Source: Amycolatopsis mediterranei (GTDB taxonomy: Bacteria; Actinomycetota; Actinomycetes; Mycobacteriales; Pseudonocardiaceae). From it: DNA of 64,000 nt. Made by a program: the position numbers and the translations under genes. Each line of letters starts with the position of its first letter. Within the stretch, counting starts at the first letter, position 1. The DNA is taken from positions 8,977,712 through 9,041,711 of the forward strand of contig NZ_CP100416.1 of NCBI RefSeq assembly GCF_026017845.1, read 5' to 3'. The notes below the pieces were generated by a model. It saw only the letters and a program-made list of their open reading frames with translations. It made no database searches and was not told the DNA's origin. This document shows positions 25,156 to 33,316 of this stretch, piece after piece.

Positions 25156-26538
25156 TCAGGCGGGCGCCCAGGGCCGCACTTCCTCCAGCAGCTTCGCCAC
25201 GGCCAGCACGAGGTCGTCCGAGTGCCGCGGCCCGACGATCTGCAGGCCGACCGGCAGTCCCGCCGACGTGCACCCGGCCGGCACGCTGATCGCCGGCTGC
25301 TGGGTCATGTTGAACGGGTACGTGAACGGCGTCCACTCCGGCCACTCGCTCAGCCCGCTGCCCGGCGGCACGTCGTGCCCGGCCTCGAACGCCGCGATCG
25401 GCAGCGTCGGCGTGATCAGCACGTCGTAGCGGGTGTGGAACTCGCCCATCCGGATACCCAGCGCGGCGCGCTCGGCGGTCGCGTCGAGGTAGTCGCTCGC
25501 CGACCACTTCTTCCCGAGTTCCCAGACCCGGCGCAGGCCGGGGTCGGTCCGCTCCTCGGACCCGGGCGGGAACGAGTCCAGCAGCTTCGCCGCCCCCGAA
25601 GACCACAGGACGTCGAACGCCGGCTTCGGGTCGGCGAACCCGGGGTCGGTCTCCTCGACGTGCAGGCCGGCGTCCCCCAGCGCACGGACCGCGGCCGCGA
25701 CGATCGCGGCCACCTCCGGGTCCACGTCGACGTAGCCGAGCGTCGGGGAGAACGCGGCGATCAGGCCGCGCACGTCCCGCCGGACGGCCTCGCGGAACGA
25801 CCCCACCGGCGGCGCCAGCGCGGCCGGGTCGCGGGGGTCGGGCAGCGAGAGGACGTCCAGCAGCAGCGCGGTGTCGTCCACCGACCGCGCCATCGGGCCG
25901 GCGTGCGAGAGCGGGCCGAACGGGCTCGCCGGGTAGAGCGGGATCCGGCCGTGCGTGGGCTTCAGCCCGACGATGCCGCAGAACGACGCCGGGATCCGCA
26001 CCGAGCCGCCGCCGTCCGTGCCGACCGACAGCTCGCCCATCCCGGCCGCGACGGCCGCGGCGCTGCCGCCGCTCGACCCGCCCGCCGTCTTCGACGGGTC
26101 GGCCGGGTTGCGCGTGATGCCGCACAGCGGGCTGTCGGTGACGCCCTTCCAGCCGATCTCGGGCGTGGTCGTCTTGCCCAGCAGCACCAGGCCGGCCTCG
26201 CGCATCCGCGCGGCGACCGGGCTGTCGACGTCCCACGGCCGGTCCGGATCGATGCTCTTCGAGCCCCGGACGGTCGGCCAGCCCTGGGTGAGGAACATGT
26301 CCTTGATCGACGACGGCACGCCGTCGAGCCACCCGATCGGGTTGCCGTCGCGCCAGCGGACCTCGGACGCCTTCGCCTGCTCCAGCGCGCGATCGGCGTC
26401 GACGAGGCAGAAAGCGTTGCACTCGCCGTCCCGGGCTTCGATGGCCTGCAGGGCGTTCTGCGTCGCCTCGACCGGCGAAAGCTCACCGGTCGCGTAGGCG
26501 GCGACGAGCTCGCTGGCGGTCAGCATCCTGTCGTTCAT
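25156..26538 (-). CDS. amidase (amidase signature family)
   Basis: Encodes 460 residues. The Ser-cisSer-Lys triad is visible: Lys in DGVPSSIKDMFLTQGW near residue 80, then the glycine/serine-rich signature KTAGGSSGGSAAAVAAGMGE and GTDGGGSVRIPASFCGIVG around residues 150-190. It hydrolyses an amide to the acid plus ammonia. The ATG overlaps the stop of the D-2-hydroxyacid dehydrogenase gene (ATGA), so both are one operon under the operator at 27561. The natural amide is not predictable. Confidence 0.9.
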   Translation of the reverse strand: MNDRMLTASELVAAYATGELSPVEATQNALQAIEARDGECNAFCLVDADRALEQAKASEVRWRDGNPIGWLDGVPSSIKDMFLTQGWPTVRGSKSIDPDRPWDVDSPVAARMREAGLVLLGKTTTPEIGWKGVTDSPLCGITRNPADPSKTAGGSSGGSAAAVAAGMGELSVGTDGGGSVRIPASFCGIVGLKPTHGRIPLYPASPFGPLSHAGPMARSVDDTALLLDVLSLPDPRDPAALAPPVGSFREAVRRDVRGLIAAFSPTLGYVDVDPEVAAIVAAAVRALGDAGLHVEETDPGFADPKPAFDVLWSSGAAKLLDSFPPGSEERTDPGLRRVWELGKKWSASDYLDATAERAALGIRMGEFHTRYDVLITPTLPIAAFEAGHDVPPGSGLSEWPEWTPFTYPFNMTQQPAISVPAGCTSAGLPVGLQIVGPRHSDDLVLAVAKLLEEVRPWAPA

Positions 26539-27533
26539 CCGGCTCCCTGGTTCCCCGACGGCACGTAGCCGAGCGTCTTGTCGACGACATTGCGCAGCGG
26601 CTCCCCAGTGCGCCACCGGCGGAAGTTTTCGGTGAACACCTCGACCAGCGTGTTCCGCCAGCCGACGAAGTCCCCGGACATGTGGGGCGAGATCAGCACG
26701 TCCGGCAGCGTCCACAGCGGGCTTTCGGCCGGCAGCGGCTCGGTGTCGAAGACGTCGAGCGCGGCGCCGGCGATGGTCTTGCTTTCGAGCGCCGCGACCA
26801 GGTCGGAGGTGACGACCAGCTCGCCCCGGCCCACGTTGACGAACCGTGCCGACGGCTTCATCGCGGCGAACGCGCGCGCGTCGAACATGCCCTTCGTGTG
26901 CTCGGTCAGCGGCGCGACCGCGACGACGTAATCGGCGTGCGGCAGGAACTCCGTCAGCCGCGCCGACTCGTGCACCACGCCGAAGTCGGGGTCTCCGATG
27001 CGCTCCCGGCGTCCGGCGCCGCTCACCCGCATCCCGGCCGCGCGCAGCAGCCGCGCGATGGCCCGCCCGATCGGCCCGGTGCCGACGACCACCACCTCGC
27101 GCCCGGCGATCCGCTCGCTCTCGCGGTGCAGCCAGCGGCCCTCGCGCTGCAGGTCGTGCGAGCGCGCGAAGTCCTTCGCGAAGGCGAGCACGACGCCCAG
27201 CACGTACTCCGCGATGGCGTCGTCGAAGACGCCTCGCGAGTTCGTCAGGACCACATCGCTCTCCCGCAGCCCGGGGAACAGCACGGGATCGACCCCCGCG
27301 CTGGCGATGTGCAGCCAGCGCAGCCGGTCGGCCGCGTGCCACGCGCCGGGCACGGCCGTGGAGAGGAAGTCGTAGACGAAGAGGGCGTCCGCTCCGGGCA
27401 ACGCTTCGGCAAGACCCGCCGCGTCCGTGTAAAGCACGACCGCCCCGGATTCGACTGCACGCATGTCCGGTGGGCGGGACTCGCCGCAGAGCACGGCCAG
27501 GACGGGAGCTTCCCGGTGTTCCGAGGCGATCAC
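26535..27533 (-). CDS. D-2-hydroxyacid dehydrogenase (NAD-dependent)
   Basis: Encodes 332 residues. The NAD motif is VVVVGTGPIGRAIARLL near residue 150. The catalytic triad is visible as Arg in NVGRGELVV, Glu in DVFDTEPLP and His in LISPHMSGD. It interconverts a 2-oxoacid and a D-2-hydroxyacid. The GTG start is 27 bases from an ATTGTCAACAAT operator shared with the divergent isomerase-like gene. Confidence 0.9.
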   Translation of the reverse strand: MIASEHREAPVLAVLCGESRPPDMRAVESGAVVLYTDAAGLAEALPGADALFVYDFLSTAVPGAWHAADRLRWLHIASAGVDPVLFPGLRESDVVLTNSRGVFDDAIAEYVLGVVLAFAKDFARSHDLQREGRWLHRESERIAGREVVVVGTGPIGRAIARLLRAAGMRVSGAGRRERIGDPDFGVVHESARLTEFLPHADYVVAVAPLTEHTKGMFDARAFAAMKPSARFVNVGRGELVVTSDLVAALESKTIAGAALDVFDTEPLPAESPLWTLPDVLISPHMSGDFVGWRNTLVEVFTENFRRWRTGEPLRNVVDKTLGYVPSGNQGAG

Positions 27534-27560
27534 GTTGACACGGTAAAAGTCACTCGTATG

Positions 27561-27572
27561 ATTGTCAACAAT
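27561..27572. promoter_or_regulatory. operator copy 1 (ATTGTCAACAAT)
   Basis: An ATTGT-CA-ACAAT dyad lies between the divergent D-2-hydroxyacid dehydrogenase and first isomerase-like genes. Near-identical sites occur at 28402 and 33271. It is the likely target of the FCD regulator at 29181-29900. Confidence 0.7.
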
Positions 27573-27634
27573 CCGAGGAACGACCCCCGGAGCACCGGAC
27601 GTGTCAAGTACGGACGTATTCCGGAGGCTGAGCC

Positions 27635-28375
27635 TTGGATTTCGACTTCCTGGCGTTCGACGGACCGCTGGCGCAACGCGGCATCGGTGTCATCGCCCCC
27701 TTCGACCTCGCGCTGGAGCGCGAGCTCTGGCGCTGGGTGCCGATGGAGGTGTCCCTCCACCTCGCCCGCACGCCGTACGAGCCCGTGCCGGTCAGCATGG
27801 AGATGGCCCGCCTGGTCAGCGACAGCCACCACCTGGCCAGCGCGACCCGCGACGTGCTGCACGTCGAGCCCGAGGTCGTCGCCTACCTCTGCACGTCCGG
27901 CAGCTTCGTCAACGGCGTCGACTACGAGCGCTCGCTGACCAAGGCGATCTGCAACGCCGGCGCGCCGGACGCCGTCACCACCTCGGGCGCGCTGGCCGAA
28001 GTGCTGCACCAGCTCGATCTCCACCGCGTCTCGGTGCTCACGCCGTACGACGCCGACCTGACCCGCGCCCTGCACGGCTTCTTGGCCGAGCTGGACGTCG
28101 CGACCGTCGCCAGCGACCACCTCGGCCTGGGCGGCGGCATCTGGAAGGTCAGCTACCGGACCATCGCCGAGCGCATCCTCGCCGCCGACCACGGCGACGC
28201 CGAAGCGATCTTCGTCAGCTGCACCAACCTCCCCACCTACGACCTGATCGAGCCCCTGGAAGCCGCGCTCGGCAAGCCGGTGCTCACCGCCAACCAGCTG
28301 ACGATGTGGGCGTGCCTGCGCCGGATGCACCTCCCCATCGTCGGACCCGGGAGGTGGCTTCGTGACGTGTCGTGA
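27635..28375 (+). CDS. maleate cis-trans isomerase / Asp-Glu racemase family protein, both Cys present
   Basis: Encodes 246 residues. Two catalytic-type cysteines are in place: AYLCTSGSFVNG in the first half and FVSCTNLPTYD in the second, as in maleate isomerase and related racemases. Other family sequence is EALGKPVLTANQLTMW-like near the C terminus. It probably isomerises or racemises a dicarboxylate-like intermediate. The start is a TTG preceded by GGAGG. It is divergent from the dehydrogenase/amidase pair and followed by a paralogue. Confidence 0.82.
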   Translation: MDFDFLAFDGPLAQRGIGVIAPFDLALERELWRWVPMEVSLHLARTPYEPVPVSMEMARLVSDSHHLASATRDVLHVEPEVVAYLCTSGSFVNGVDYERSLTKAICNAGAPDAVTTSGALAEVLHQLDLHRVSVLTPYDADLTRALHGFLAELDVATVASDHLGLGGGIWKVSYRTIAERILAADHGDAEAIFVSCTNLPTYDLIEPLEAALGKPVLTANQLTMWACLRRMHLPIVGPGRWLRDVS

Positions 28376-28401
28376 AGGTTTTCCTTGACCTTCCCTCTAG
28401 G

Positions 28402-28413
28402 ATTGTCGACAAT
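28402..28413. promoter_or_regulatory. operator copy 2 (ATTGTCGACAAT)
   Basis: A perfect 12-base palindrome 22 bases before the start of the second isomerase-like gene and just after the first one ends. It is the most symmetric of three copies and would let the FCD regulator control its own gene, which is downstream. Confidence 0.75.
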
Positions 28414-28435
28414 TTGCGTCCCCTTCGGAGGTTCC

Positions 28436-29179
28436 GTGACCACCATCGGTTTCATCTACCCCGACCACGCGGCCGAAGACGACTACCCGCTGGCCGAGCA
28501 GCTGCTCGGCGGCATGGCCGTCGACGAGGGCGACATCCGGCTGGCGGTCGAGCACATCTACGGCACCGACAAGCACGCGGTGGCCGAGCTGCTCGACCTC
28601 GGCAGCGAGGCCCGCCTCGCCGACGGCGCCGCCCTCCTCGCCAAGCACGAGCCCGCCGCGGTGATCTGGGCGTGCACCAGCGGCAGTTTCGTCTACGGCT
28701 GGGAGGGCGCCCGCGACCAGGCCGACCGCCTCGCCGCCGTCGCCGGTGTCCCGGCCTCCAGCACCTCCTTCGCGTTCGTGCACGCCGCGCGTGCCCTGGA
28801 CGTCAAGCGGGTCGCCGTCGCCGCCAGCTACCCGGACGACATCGCCCGGCTGTTCGCGGACTTCCTCGAGGCCGGCGGCCTCGAAGTCGTCTCGATGACC
28901 AGCGCGGACATCGTCACGGCGGCCGAGGTCGGCGCGATGAGCCCGGAGGCCGTCCTCGAGCTCGCGGTGAGCCACGACCACCCGGACGCCGACGCGGTGC
29001 TCGTGCCGGACACCGCCATGCGCACCCTCGCCGAGATCAACGCCGTGGAGGCCGCGCTCGGCAAGCCCGTGCTGACCGCCAACCAGGTCACGGTCTGGGA
29101 GGGCCTGCGCCTGACCGGCCGGCACCGGCTCGTCCGCTCGCTCGGCGCGCTCTTCCGGCCCCTGCGCGGGAGCGCCTGA
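28436..29179 (+). CDS. maleate isomerase-like protein lacking the second catalytic Cys
   Basis: Encodes 247 residues, paralogous to the preceding protein (shared EAALGKPVLTANQ block). The first catalytic-type Cys is kept in WACTSGSFVYG, but the second is replaced by Asp (VLVPDTAMRT aligned with FVSCTNLPT). A one-Cys member could have decarboxylase- or lyase-like chemistry or be a non-catalytic partner. The GTG at 28436 has GGAGG four bases before it. Its stop is adjacent to the regulator ATG. Confidence 0.82.
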   Translation: MTTIGFIYPDHAAEDDYPLAEQLLGGMAVDEGDIRLAVEHIYGTDKHAVAELLDLGSEARLADGAALLAKHEPAAVIWACTSGSFVYGWEGARDQADRLAAVAGVPASSTSFAFVHAARALDVKRVAVAASYPDDIARLFADFLEAGGLEVVSMTSADIVTAAEVGAMSPEAVLELAVSHDHPDADAVLVPDTAMRTLAEINAVEAALGKPVLTANQVTVWEGLRLTGRHRLVRSLGALFRPLRGSA

Positions 29180-29180
29180 C

Positions 29181-29900
29181 ATGGCCCTGCCACCGGGCAT
29201 GCTGCCCGAGATCGAACCGGTGAGCCGCGAGTCGACGGCCGCCGTCATCGCGCGCCAGCTGCGTGACGCGATCATGACGGGCGCCCTCCCGCCCGGGACC
29301 CAGCTCGGCGAGAGCGAGCTGGCCGCGCGGTTCCAGGTGTCACGGGGGCCGCTCCGGGAAGCCATGCAGCACTTGGTGTCCGAAGGGCTGCTGCGCAGCG
29401 AACGGCACCGCGGGCTGTTCGTGATCGACCTCGAGCCGGGCGACGTCTACGACATCTACGCAGCCAGGTCCGCGATCGAGCGGGCCGCCATGCTGCGCGC
29501 CCTGCGCGGCGGCGACCGCGACCGGATCGCGGACCTGCTCGAGCAGACCGTCACCGAGATGGCGACCGCGGCGAGCGAGGACGACCCCGGCGCGCTCTCC
29601 ACGGCGGACCTGAAGTTCCACGAGGCGCTCATCAACGCCTCCGGCAGCAAGCGGCTCGTGCGGATGGCCCGGACGCTGCTGATCGAGACGCGGATGTGCC
29701 TGACGGCGCTGCAGAGCACGTACCAGCGGGTCGAGGAGCGCGTGGAGGAGCACACGAAGCTGATCCAGGCGCTTCGGGACGGCGACGAGGAGACGGCGCT
29801 GACGCTGCTGGAGGCCCACATGGAGGACGCGGTCCAGCGGCTCGCGCCGGGCACGAGCCTGACGGACGGGGAAGCTCCGCCGGTGCCGGGGAACGCGTGA
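29181..29900 (+). CDS. GntR/FadR (FCD) family transcriptional regulator
   Basis: Encodes 239 residues: winged helix at about 20-80 (RQLRDAIMTGALPPGTQLGE and FQVSRGPLREAMQHLVSEGL) followed by an FCD domain with the metal-binding residues around DLKFHEALINASGS and the later EEHTKLIQAL. It starts one base after the isomerase-like gene and is cotranscribed with it. By gene context it should bind the three ATTGTCNACAAT sites and respond to a carboxylate of the pathway. Confidence 0.88.
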   Translation: MALPPGMLPEIEPVSRESTAAVIARQLRDAIMTGALPPGTQLGESELAARFQVSRGPLREAMQHLVSEGLLRSERHRGLFVIDLEPGDVYDIYAARSAIERAAMLRALRGGDRDRIADLLEQTVTEMATAASEDDPGALSTADLKFHEALINASGSKRLVRMARTLLIETRMCLTALQSTYQRVEERVEEHTKLIQALRDGDEETALTLLEAHMEDAVQRLAPGTSLTDGEAPPVPGNA

Positions 29901-30162
29901 TCGGAGGGTCGACACGCGTGATTGGACGGTCGACTCGCGTGATTGAGGGGTCGGCACACGTGATTGAGGGGTCGGTTCGCGTACCTGGACCGTCGGTTCG
30001 CGTACTCCAAAGGTTGACTCGCGTACCTGGATGGACGACACGCGTACCTGAGCGGACGACACGCGTACCTGGGTGGACGACACGCGCGAGAGGGGGCGGA
30101 ACTCGCGTGACTCGGGACGGAACTCGCGTGACTCCAGCCGGAACTCGCGTGATTGGGCGGGC
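29895..30162. repeat. 21-bp minisatellite, 12 full copies
   Basis: Twelve consecutive units of exactly 21 bp begin at 29895, within the last codon and stop of the regulator gene, followed by a partial thirteenth at 30147. Units start GCGTGA or GCGTAC and end GACTC, GACAC or GGTTC; internal bases vary widely while the length stays constant. No spacers are present, so it is not CRISPR. This fills the convergent gap before the DUF4262 gene; no gene is apparent in it. Confidence 0.85.
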
Positions 30163-30180
30163 ATTGCGGGGGTGGGCTGG

Positions 30181-30645
30181 TTAGTGGGCATGGCGGGGTC
30201 CCAGGACTGGCTGGCCGGCGCGGCCGTCGCGGTAGTCGGGGGACCAGGGGAAGCGGCCCTGGGCGTCCGCGTGGACCAGTTGCAGCGCACGGATTTCCGG
30301 GCCGTACAGCGCCGCCGCGAACACCAGGTGCACCGATGGCTCGGTGAGCTCGACGACCTCGACCAGCGGGCCGTCGGGCAACTGGATGCGTTCGCCCGCC
30401 GTGGGTGGTGAGCCGCGCAGGACTTGGGCGGCCAGGTTGTTCAGCAGGCCGCCGGCCGCGAGGGCCGGGAGGCCGGTCACGACCAGCTCCGGCAGGCCGT
30501 ACCCGCTCAGGCCGATCGTGTAGGCCCACGGCGGGTACGGCCCCGCTCCCTCGACTCCCTGCACCAGCCAGCCCCGGGCGGCCACGCCGCCGCGAAGCCT
30601 TTCCAGGTACCCGGATCTGTCCCGGTTCTCGCACTCGAAGCACAT
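30181..30645 (-). CDS. DUF4262 family protein
   Basis: Encodes 154 residues. DUF4262 features are the Cys pair in the N-terminal MCFECENRD, a GWLVQGVEG segment, PPWAYTIGLSGYGLPELVV and the ending with HADAQGRFPWSPDY. Function is unknown. GGGGAGGAGACACCG precedes the ATG, giving a strong start. It is separated from the neighbouring catabolic operon by 61 bases and converges on the 21-bp repeat. Confidence 0.82.
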   Translation of the reverse strand: MCFECENRDRSGYLERLRGGVAARGWLVQGVEGAGPYPPWAYTIGLSGYGLPELVVTGLPALAAGGLLNNLAAQVLRGSPPTAGERIQLPDGPLVEVVELTEPSVHLVFAAALYGPEIRALQLVHADAQGRFPWSPDYRDGRAGQPVLGPRHAH

Positions 30646-30706
30646 CGGTGTCTCCTCCCCCTCGGTGGGCTCGGGAACCACCGTGCCGGAGGGCACCGAC
30701 AAAAAC

Positions 30707-31765
30707 TCAGCCCAGCGCTTCGGCCACCGCCGTGCCGAGGCGTTCTGTGGTATCCGTGCCGCGGAGGTCCGGCGTGCGCACCCGGCCCTCGTCGAGCACC
30801 CGGTCCACCGCGGCGCGGATCGCTTGCGCCGCAACGGTTTCGCCCAGGTGTTCGACCAGCATCGCGGCCGCCAGGATCTGCGCCACGGGGTTGGCGATCC
30901 CCTGCCCCGCGATGTCCGGAGCGCTCCCGTGGACCGCCTCGAACATCGACGGGAATTCACCCGATGGGTTGATGTTGCCGGACGGCGCCATGCCGAGCCC
31001 GCCGGTGATCGCGGCCGCGAGGTCGCTGAGGATGTCGCCGAAGAGGTTCGATGCCACCACGATGTCGAGCCGGTCGGGCGCCTGCACCATCCGCGCCGCC
31101 AAGGCATCGACGTGCATCTGTTCACTGTGGACGTCCGGGAACTCCGCCGCGACCTCGGCGAAGATCTCGTCCCAGAACGGCATCGAATGGATCAGGCCGT
31201 TGGACTTCGTCGCCGAGCAGACCCGCGATGACCGCGTCCGGGCCAGCTCGAACGCGTAACGGATGATCCGCGTGACGCCGACGCGCGTGAAAACCGACTC
31301 CTGCAGCACGAATTCATCGGGCCGGCCGGCGTTGTGCCGGCCGCCGATCGCCGAGTACTCCCCTTCGGAGTTCTCGCGGACGATGACCAGCTCCAGCTCC
31401 TCGGCCTTCCGCCCGGCCAGCACCGACGTCGTGCCCGGCAGCAGCCGCACCGGGCGCAGGTTGACGTACTGCTGGAACGCCCGCCGCAGCGGGATCAGCA
31501 GGCCCCACAGGGAAACGTGGTCCGGGACGCCCGGGAAGCCGACCGCGCCGAGCAGGATCCCGTCGAACGCCGAGAGCTGCCCAACCCCGTCGTCCGGCAT
31601 CATCGCCCCGAGCCGGGCGTACCGCTCGCAGCTCCAGTCGAACTCGGTCCACTCCACCGAAAAGCCGAATTGCGAAGAAGCCCGGTCGAGGACCTTGCGG
31701 GCCTCGACCGTGACGTCCACGCCGATCCCGTCGCCCGGGATGCTCGCCAGGCGGTAGGCCGTCAC
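30707..31765 (-). CDS. tartrate/D-malate-type decarboxylating dehydrogenase
   Basis: Encodes 352 residues of the isocitrate/isopropylmalate dehydrogenase superfamily: SIPGDGIGVDVTVEARKVLD, the substrate loop with LRPVRLLPG, VIVRENSEGEYSAIGGR, the ATKSNGL catalytic Lys region and SNLFGDILSDLAAAITGGLG. The ENSEGEYS form and the LLPG segment fit the tartrate dehydrogenase / D-malate dehydrogenase group rather than LeuB. It oxidatively decarboxylates a hydroxy-dicarboxylate. GTGA overlap with the aldehyde dehydrogenase stop. Confidence 0.85.
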   Translation of the reverse strand: MTAYRLASIPGDGIGVDVTVEARKVLDRASSQFGFSVEWTEFDWSCERYARLGAMMPDDGVGQLSAFDGILLGAVGFPGVPDHVSLWGLLIPLRRAFQQYVNLRPVRLLPGTTSVLAGRKAEELELVIVRENSEGEYSAIGGRHNAGRPDEFVLQESVFTRVGVTRIIRYAFELARTRSSRVCSATKSNGLIHSMPFWDEIFAEVAAEFPDVHSEQMHVDALAARMVQAPDRLDIVVASNLFGDILSDLAAAITGGLGMAPSGNINPSGEFPSMFEAVHGSAPDIAGQGIANPVAQILAAAMLVEHLGETVAAQAIRAAVDRVLDEGRVRTPDLRGTDTTERLGTAVAEALG

Positions 31766-33225
31766 AGGGCGACCGCGATGTACTTGGTCTCCAGGAACTC
31801 GTCGATGCCGACCGAGCCGCCTTCGCGGCCGAGCCCGGACTGCTTGATCCCGCCGAACGGCGCCGCCGGGTTCGAGACGATGCCCTGGTTGAGCCCGATC
31901 ATCCCGGCTTCCAGCGCTTCCGAAACCCGCAGGGCGCGCTTGAGGTCGCTGGTGAAGAGGTAGGAAACGAGCCCGAACTCGGTGTCGTTCGCCTTCGCCA
32001 CCGCCTCTTCTTCGGTGTCGAACGGCGTGATCGGGGCGACCGGCCCGAAGATCTCCTCGTGCGTCAGCCGCGCCTCCTGCGGGACGTCGGTGAGCACCGT
32101 GGCCGGGTAGAAGTGCCCCGGCCCGTCGACGCCCGAGCCGCCGGTGAGGATCCGAGCGCCGCGGTCGGTGGCGTCCTTGACCAGCTCGGTCACCTTGTCG
32201 ACGGCCTTCTCGTCGATCAGCGGGCCGACGACGACGTCCTTCTCGGTGCCGCGGCCCATCGGCAGCGCCTGCATGCGTTCGGTCAGCCGCCGCGCGAACT
32301 CGTCGACGACGCCGCGCTGCACGTAGAACCGGTTCGCCGCGGTGCACGCCTCGCCGATGTTGCGCATCTTCGCCTGCATGGCGCCCTCGATGGCCGCGTC
32401 CATGTCCGCGTCGTCGAAGACCAGGAACGGCGCGTTGCCGCCCAGCTCCATCGACGTCCGCAGGATCTTGTCGGCGCACTGTTCGAGCAGCTTGCGGCCG
32501 ACCCCGGTCGAGCCGGTGAAGGAGAGCTTGCGGGCGCGGCCGTCACGGATCAGCGGCTCCATCACGCCGCCGGAGTCGCTGGTCGTGACGACGTTGAGCA
32601 CGCCTTCGGGCAGTCCCGCCTCGGCGAGGATTCCCGCCAGCGCGAGCATCGACAGCGGCGTCTGGGCGGCGGGCTTGATCACCGCCGTGCAGCCGGCGGC
32701 GATCGCCGGGCCGATCTTGCGGGTGCCCATCGCCATCGGGAAGTTCCACGGCGTGATCAGCAACGTCGGCCCGACCGGCTGCTTGGTGATGAGAAACCGG
32801 CCCGCGCCGTTCGGGGCGGTCGCGTAGCCGCCGTCGATGCGGACGGCTTCCTCGGCGAACCAGCGGAAGAACTCCGCGGCGTAGGCGATCTCGCCCTTCG
32901 ACTCGGCGAGCGGCTTGCCCATCTCCAGGGTCATCAGCAGCGCCAGTTCCTCCTGGCGCCGCATCAGCAGCTCGTAGGCGCGGCGCAGGATCTCGCCGCG
33001 CTCGCGGGGCGCCATCTTCGCGAACTCGGTCTGCGCCGCGACGGCGGCGTCCAGCGCCGCGACGCCGTCCGACGGCGAGGCGTCGGCGACGTGACAAAGC
33101 TCCTTGCCGGTGGCCGGGTCCACCACCGGGAAGGTCTTGCCGTCCTGGGCGGCGACCCACTTGCCGCCGATGAACAGTTCCTTGCCGACCGCCTCGACGA
33201 CGCCGGACTCGGTGTTCGCGCTCAT
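31762..33225 (-). CDS. gabD: NAD(P)-dependent succinate-semialdehyde-type aldehyde dehydrogenase
   Basis: Encodes 487 residues. The catalytic Cys is in NIGEACTAANRFYV, the general-base Glu in SMELGGNAPFLVFDDADMDA and the nucleotide site in FTGSTGVGRKLLEQ. Overall sequence is close to GabD. It would oxidise the semialdehyde produced by the divergent aminotransferase. I chose the ATG at 33225 (AGGAG upstream); an in-frame ATG at 33261 is possible. First gene of a two-gene operon controlled by the operator at 33271. Confidence 0.88.
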   Translation of the reverse strand: MSANTESGVVEAVGKELFIGGKWVAAQDGKTFPVVDPATGKELCHVADASPSDGVAALDAAVAAQTEFAKMAPRERGEILRRAYELLMRRQEELALLMTLEMGKPLAESKGEIAYAAEFFRWFAEEAVRIDGGYATAPNGAGRFLITKQPVGPTLLITPWNFPMAMGTRKIGPAIAAGCTAVIKPAAQTPLSMLALAGILAEAGLPEGVLNVVTTSDSGGVMEPLIRDGRARKLSFTGSTGVGRKLLEQCADKILRTSMELGGNAPFLVFDDADMDAAIEGAMQAKMRNIGEACTAANRFYVQRGVVDEFARRLTERMQALPMGRGTEKDVVVGPLIDEKAVDKVTELVKDATDRGARILTGGSGVDGPGHFYPATVLTDVPQEARLTHEEIFGPVAPITPFDTEEEAVAKANDTEFGLVSYLFTSDLKRALRVSEALEAGMIGLNQGIVSNPAAPFGGIKQSGLGREGGSVGIDEFLETKYIAVAL

Positions 33226-33270
33226 CCCGACTTGCTCCTCACGTGTTGTCCCGACAGCCATGCTATGGAT

Positions 33271-33282
33271 ATTGTCAACAAT
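33271..33282. promoter_or_regulatory. operator copy 3 (ATTGTCAACAAT)
   Basis: Identical to copy 1 and placed between the divergent gabD-like and gabT-like genes. It overlaps a second dyad (TTGTC at 33272 with GACAA at 33284), so two dimers might bind. This links the aminotransferase block to the regulator at 29181. Confidence 0.7.
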
Positions 33283-33316
33283 CGACAACCAGATCGGACC
33301 GACCGAGGAGCACGCT

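Noticed and set aside
29895..30162. Repeat array as a CRISPR array
   Set aside because: Units are contiguous with no unique spacers and diverge in sequence; no cas genes are nearby.
29895..30290. Heptad-repeat protein on the minus strand of the 21-bp array
   Set aside because: The frame lacks a convincing start and runs antisense through the regulator gene; the 7-residue period follows automatically from a 21-bp repeat.
30707..31765. Assignment as LeuB (3-isopropylmalate dehydrogenase)
   Set aside because: No leu genes nearby; the ENSEGEYS segment and semialdehyde dehydrogenase context fit tartrate/D-malate-type dehydrogenases better.
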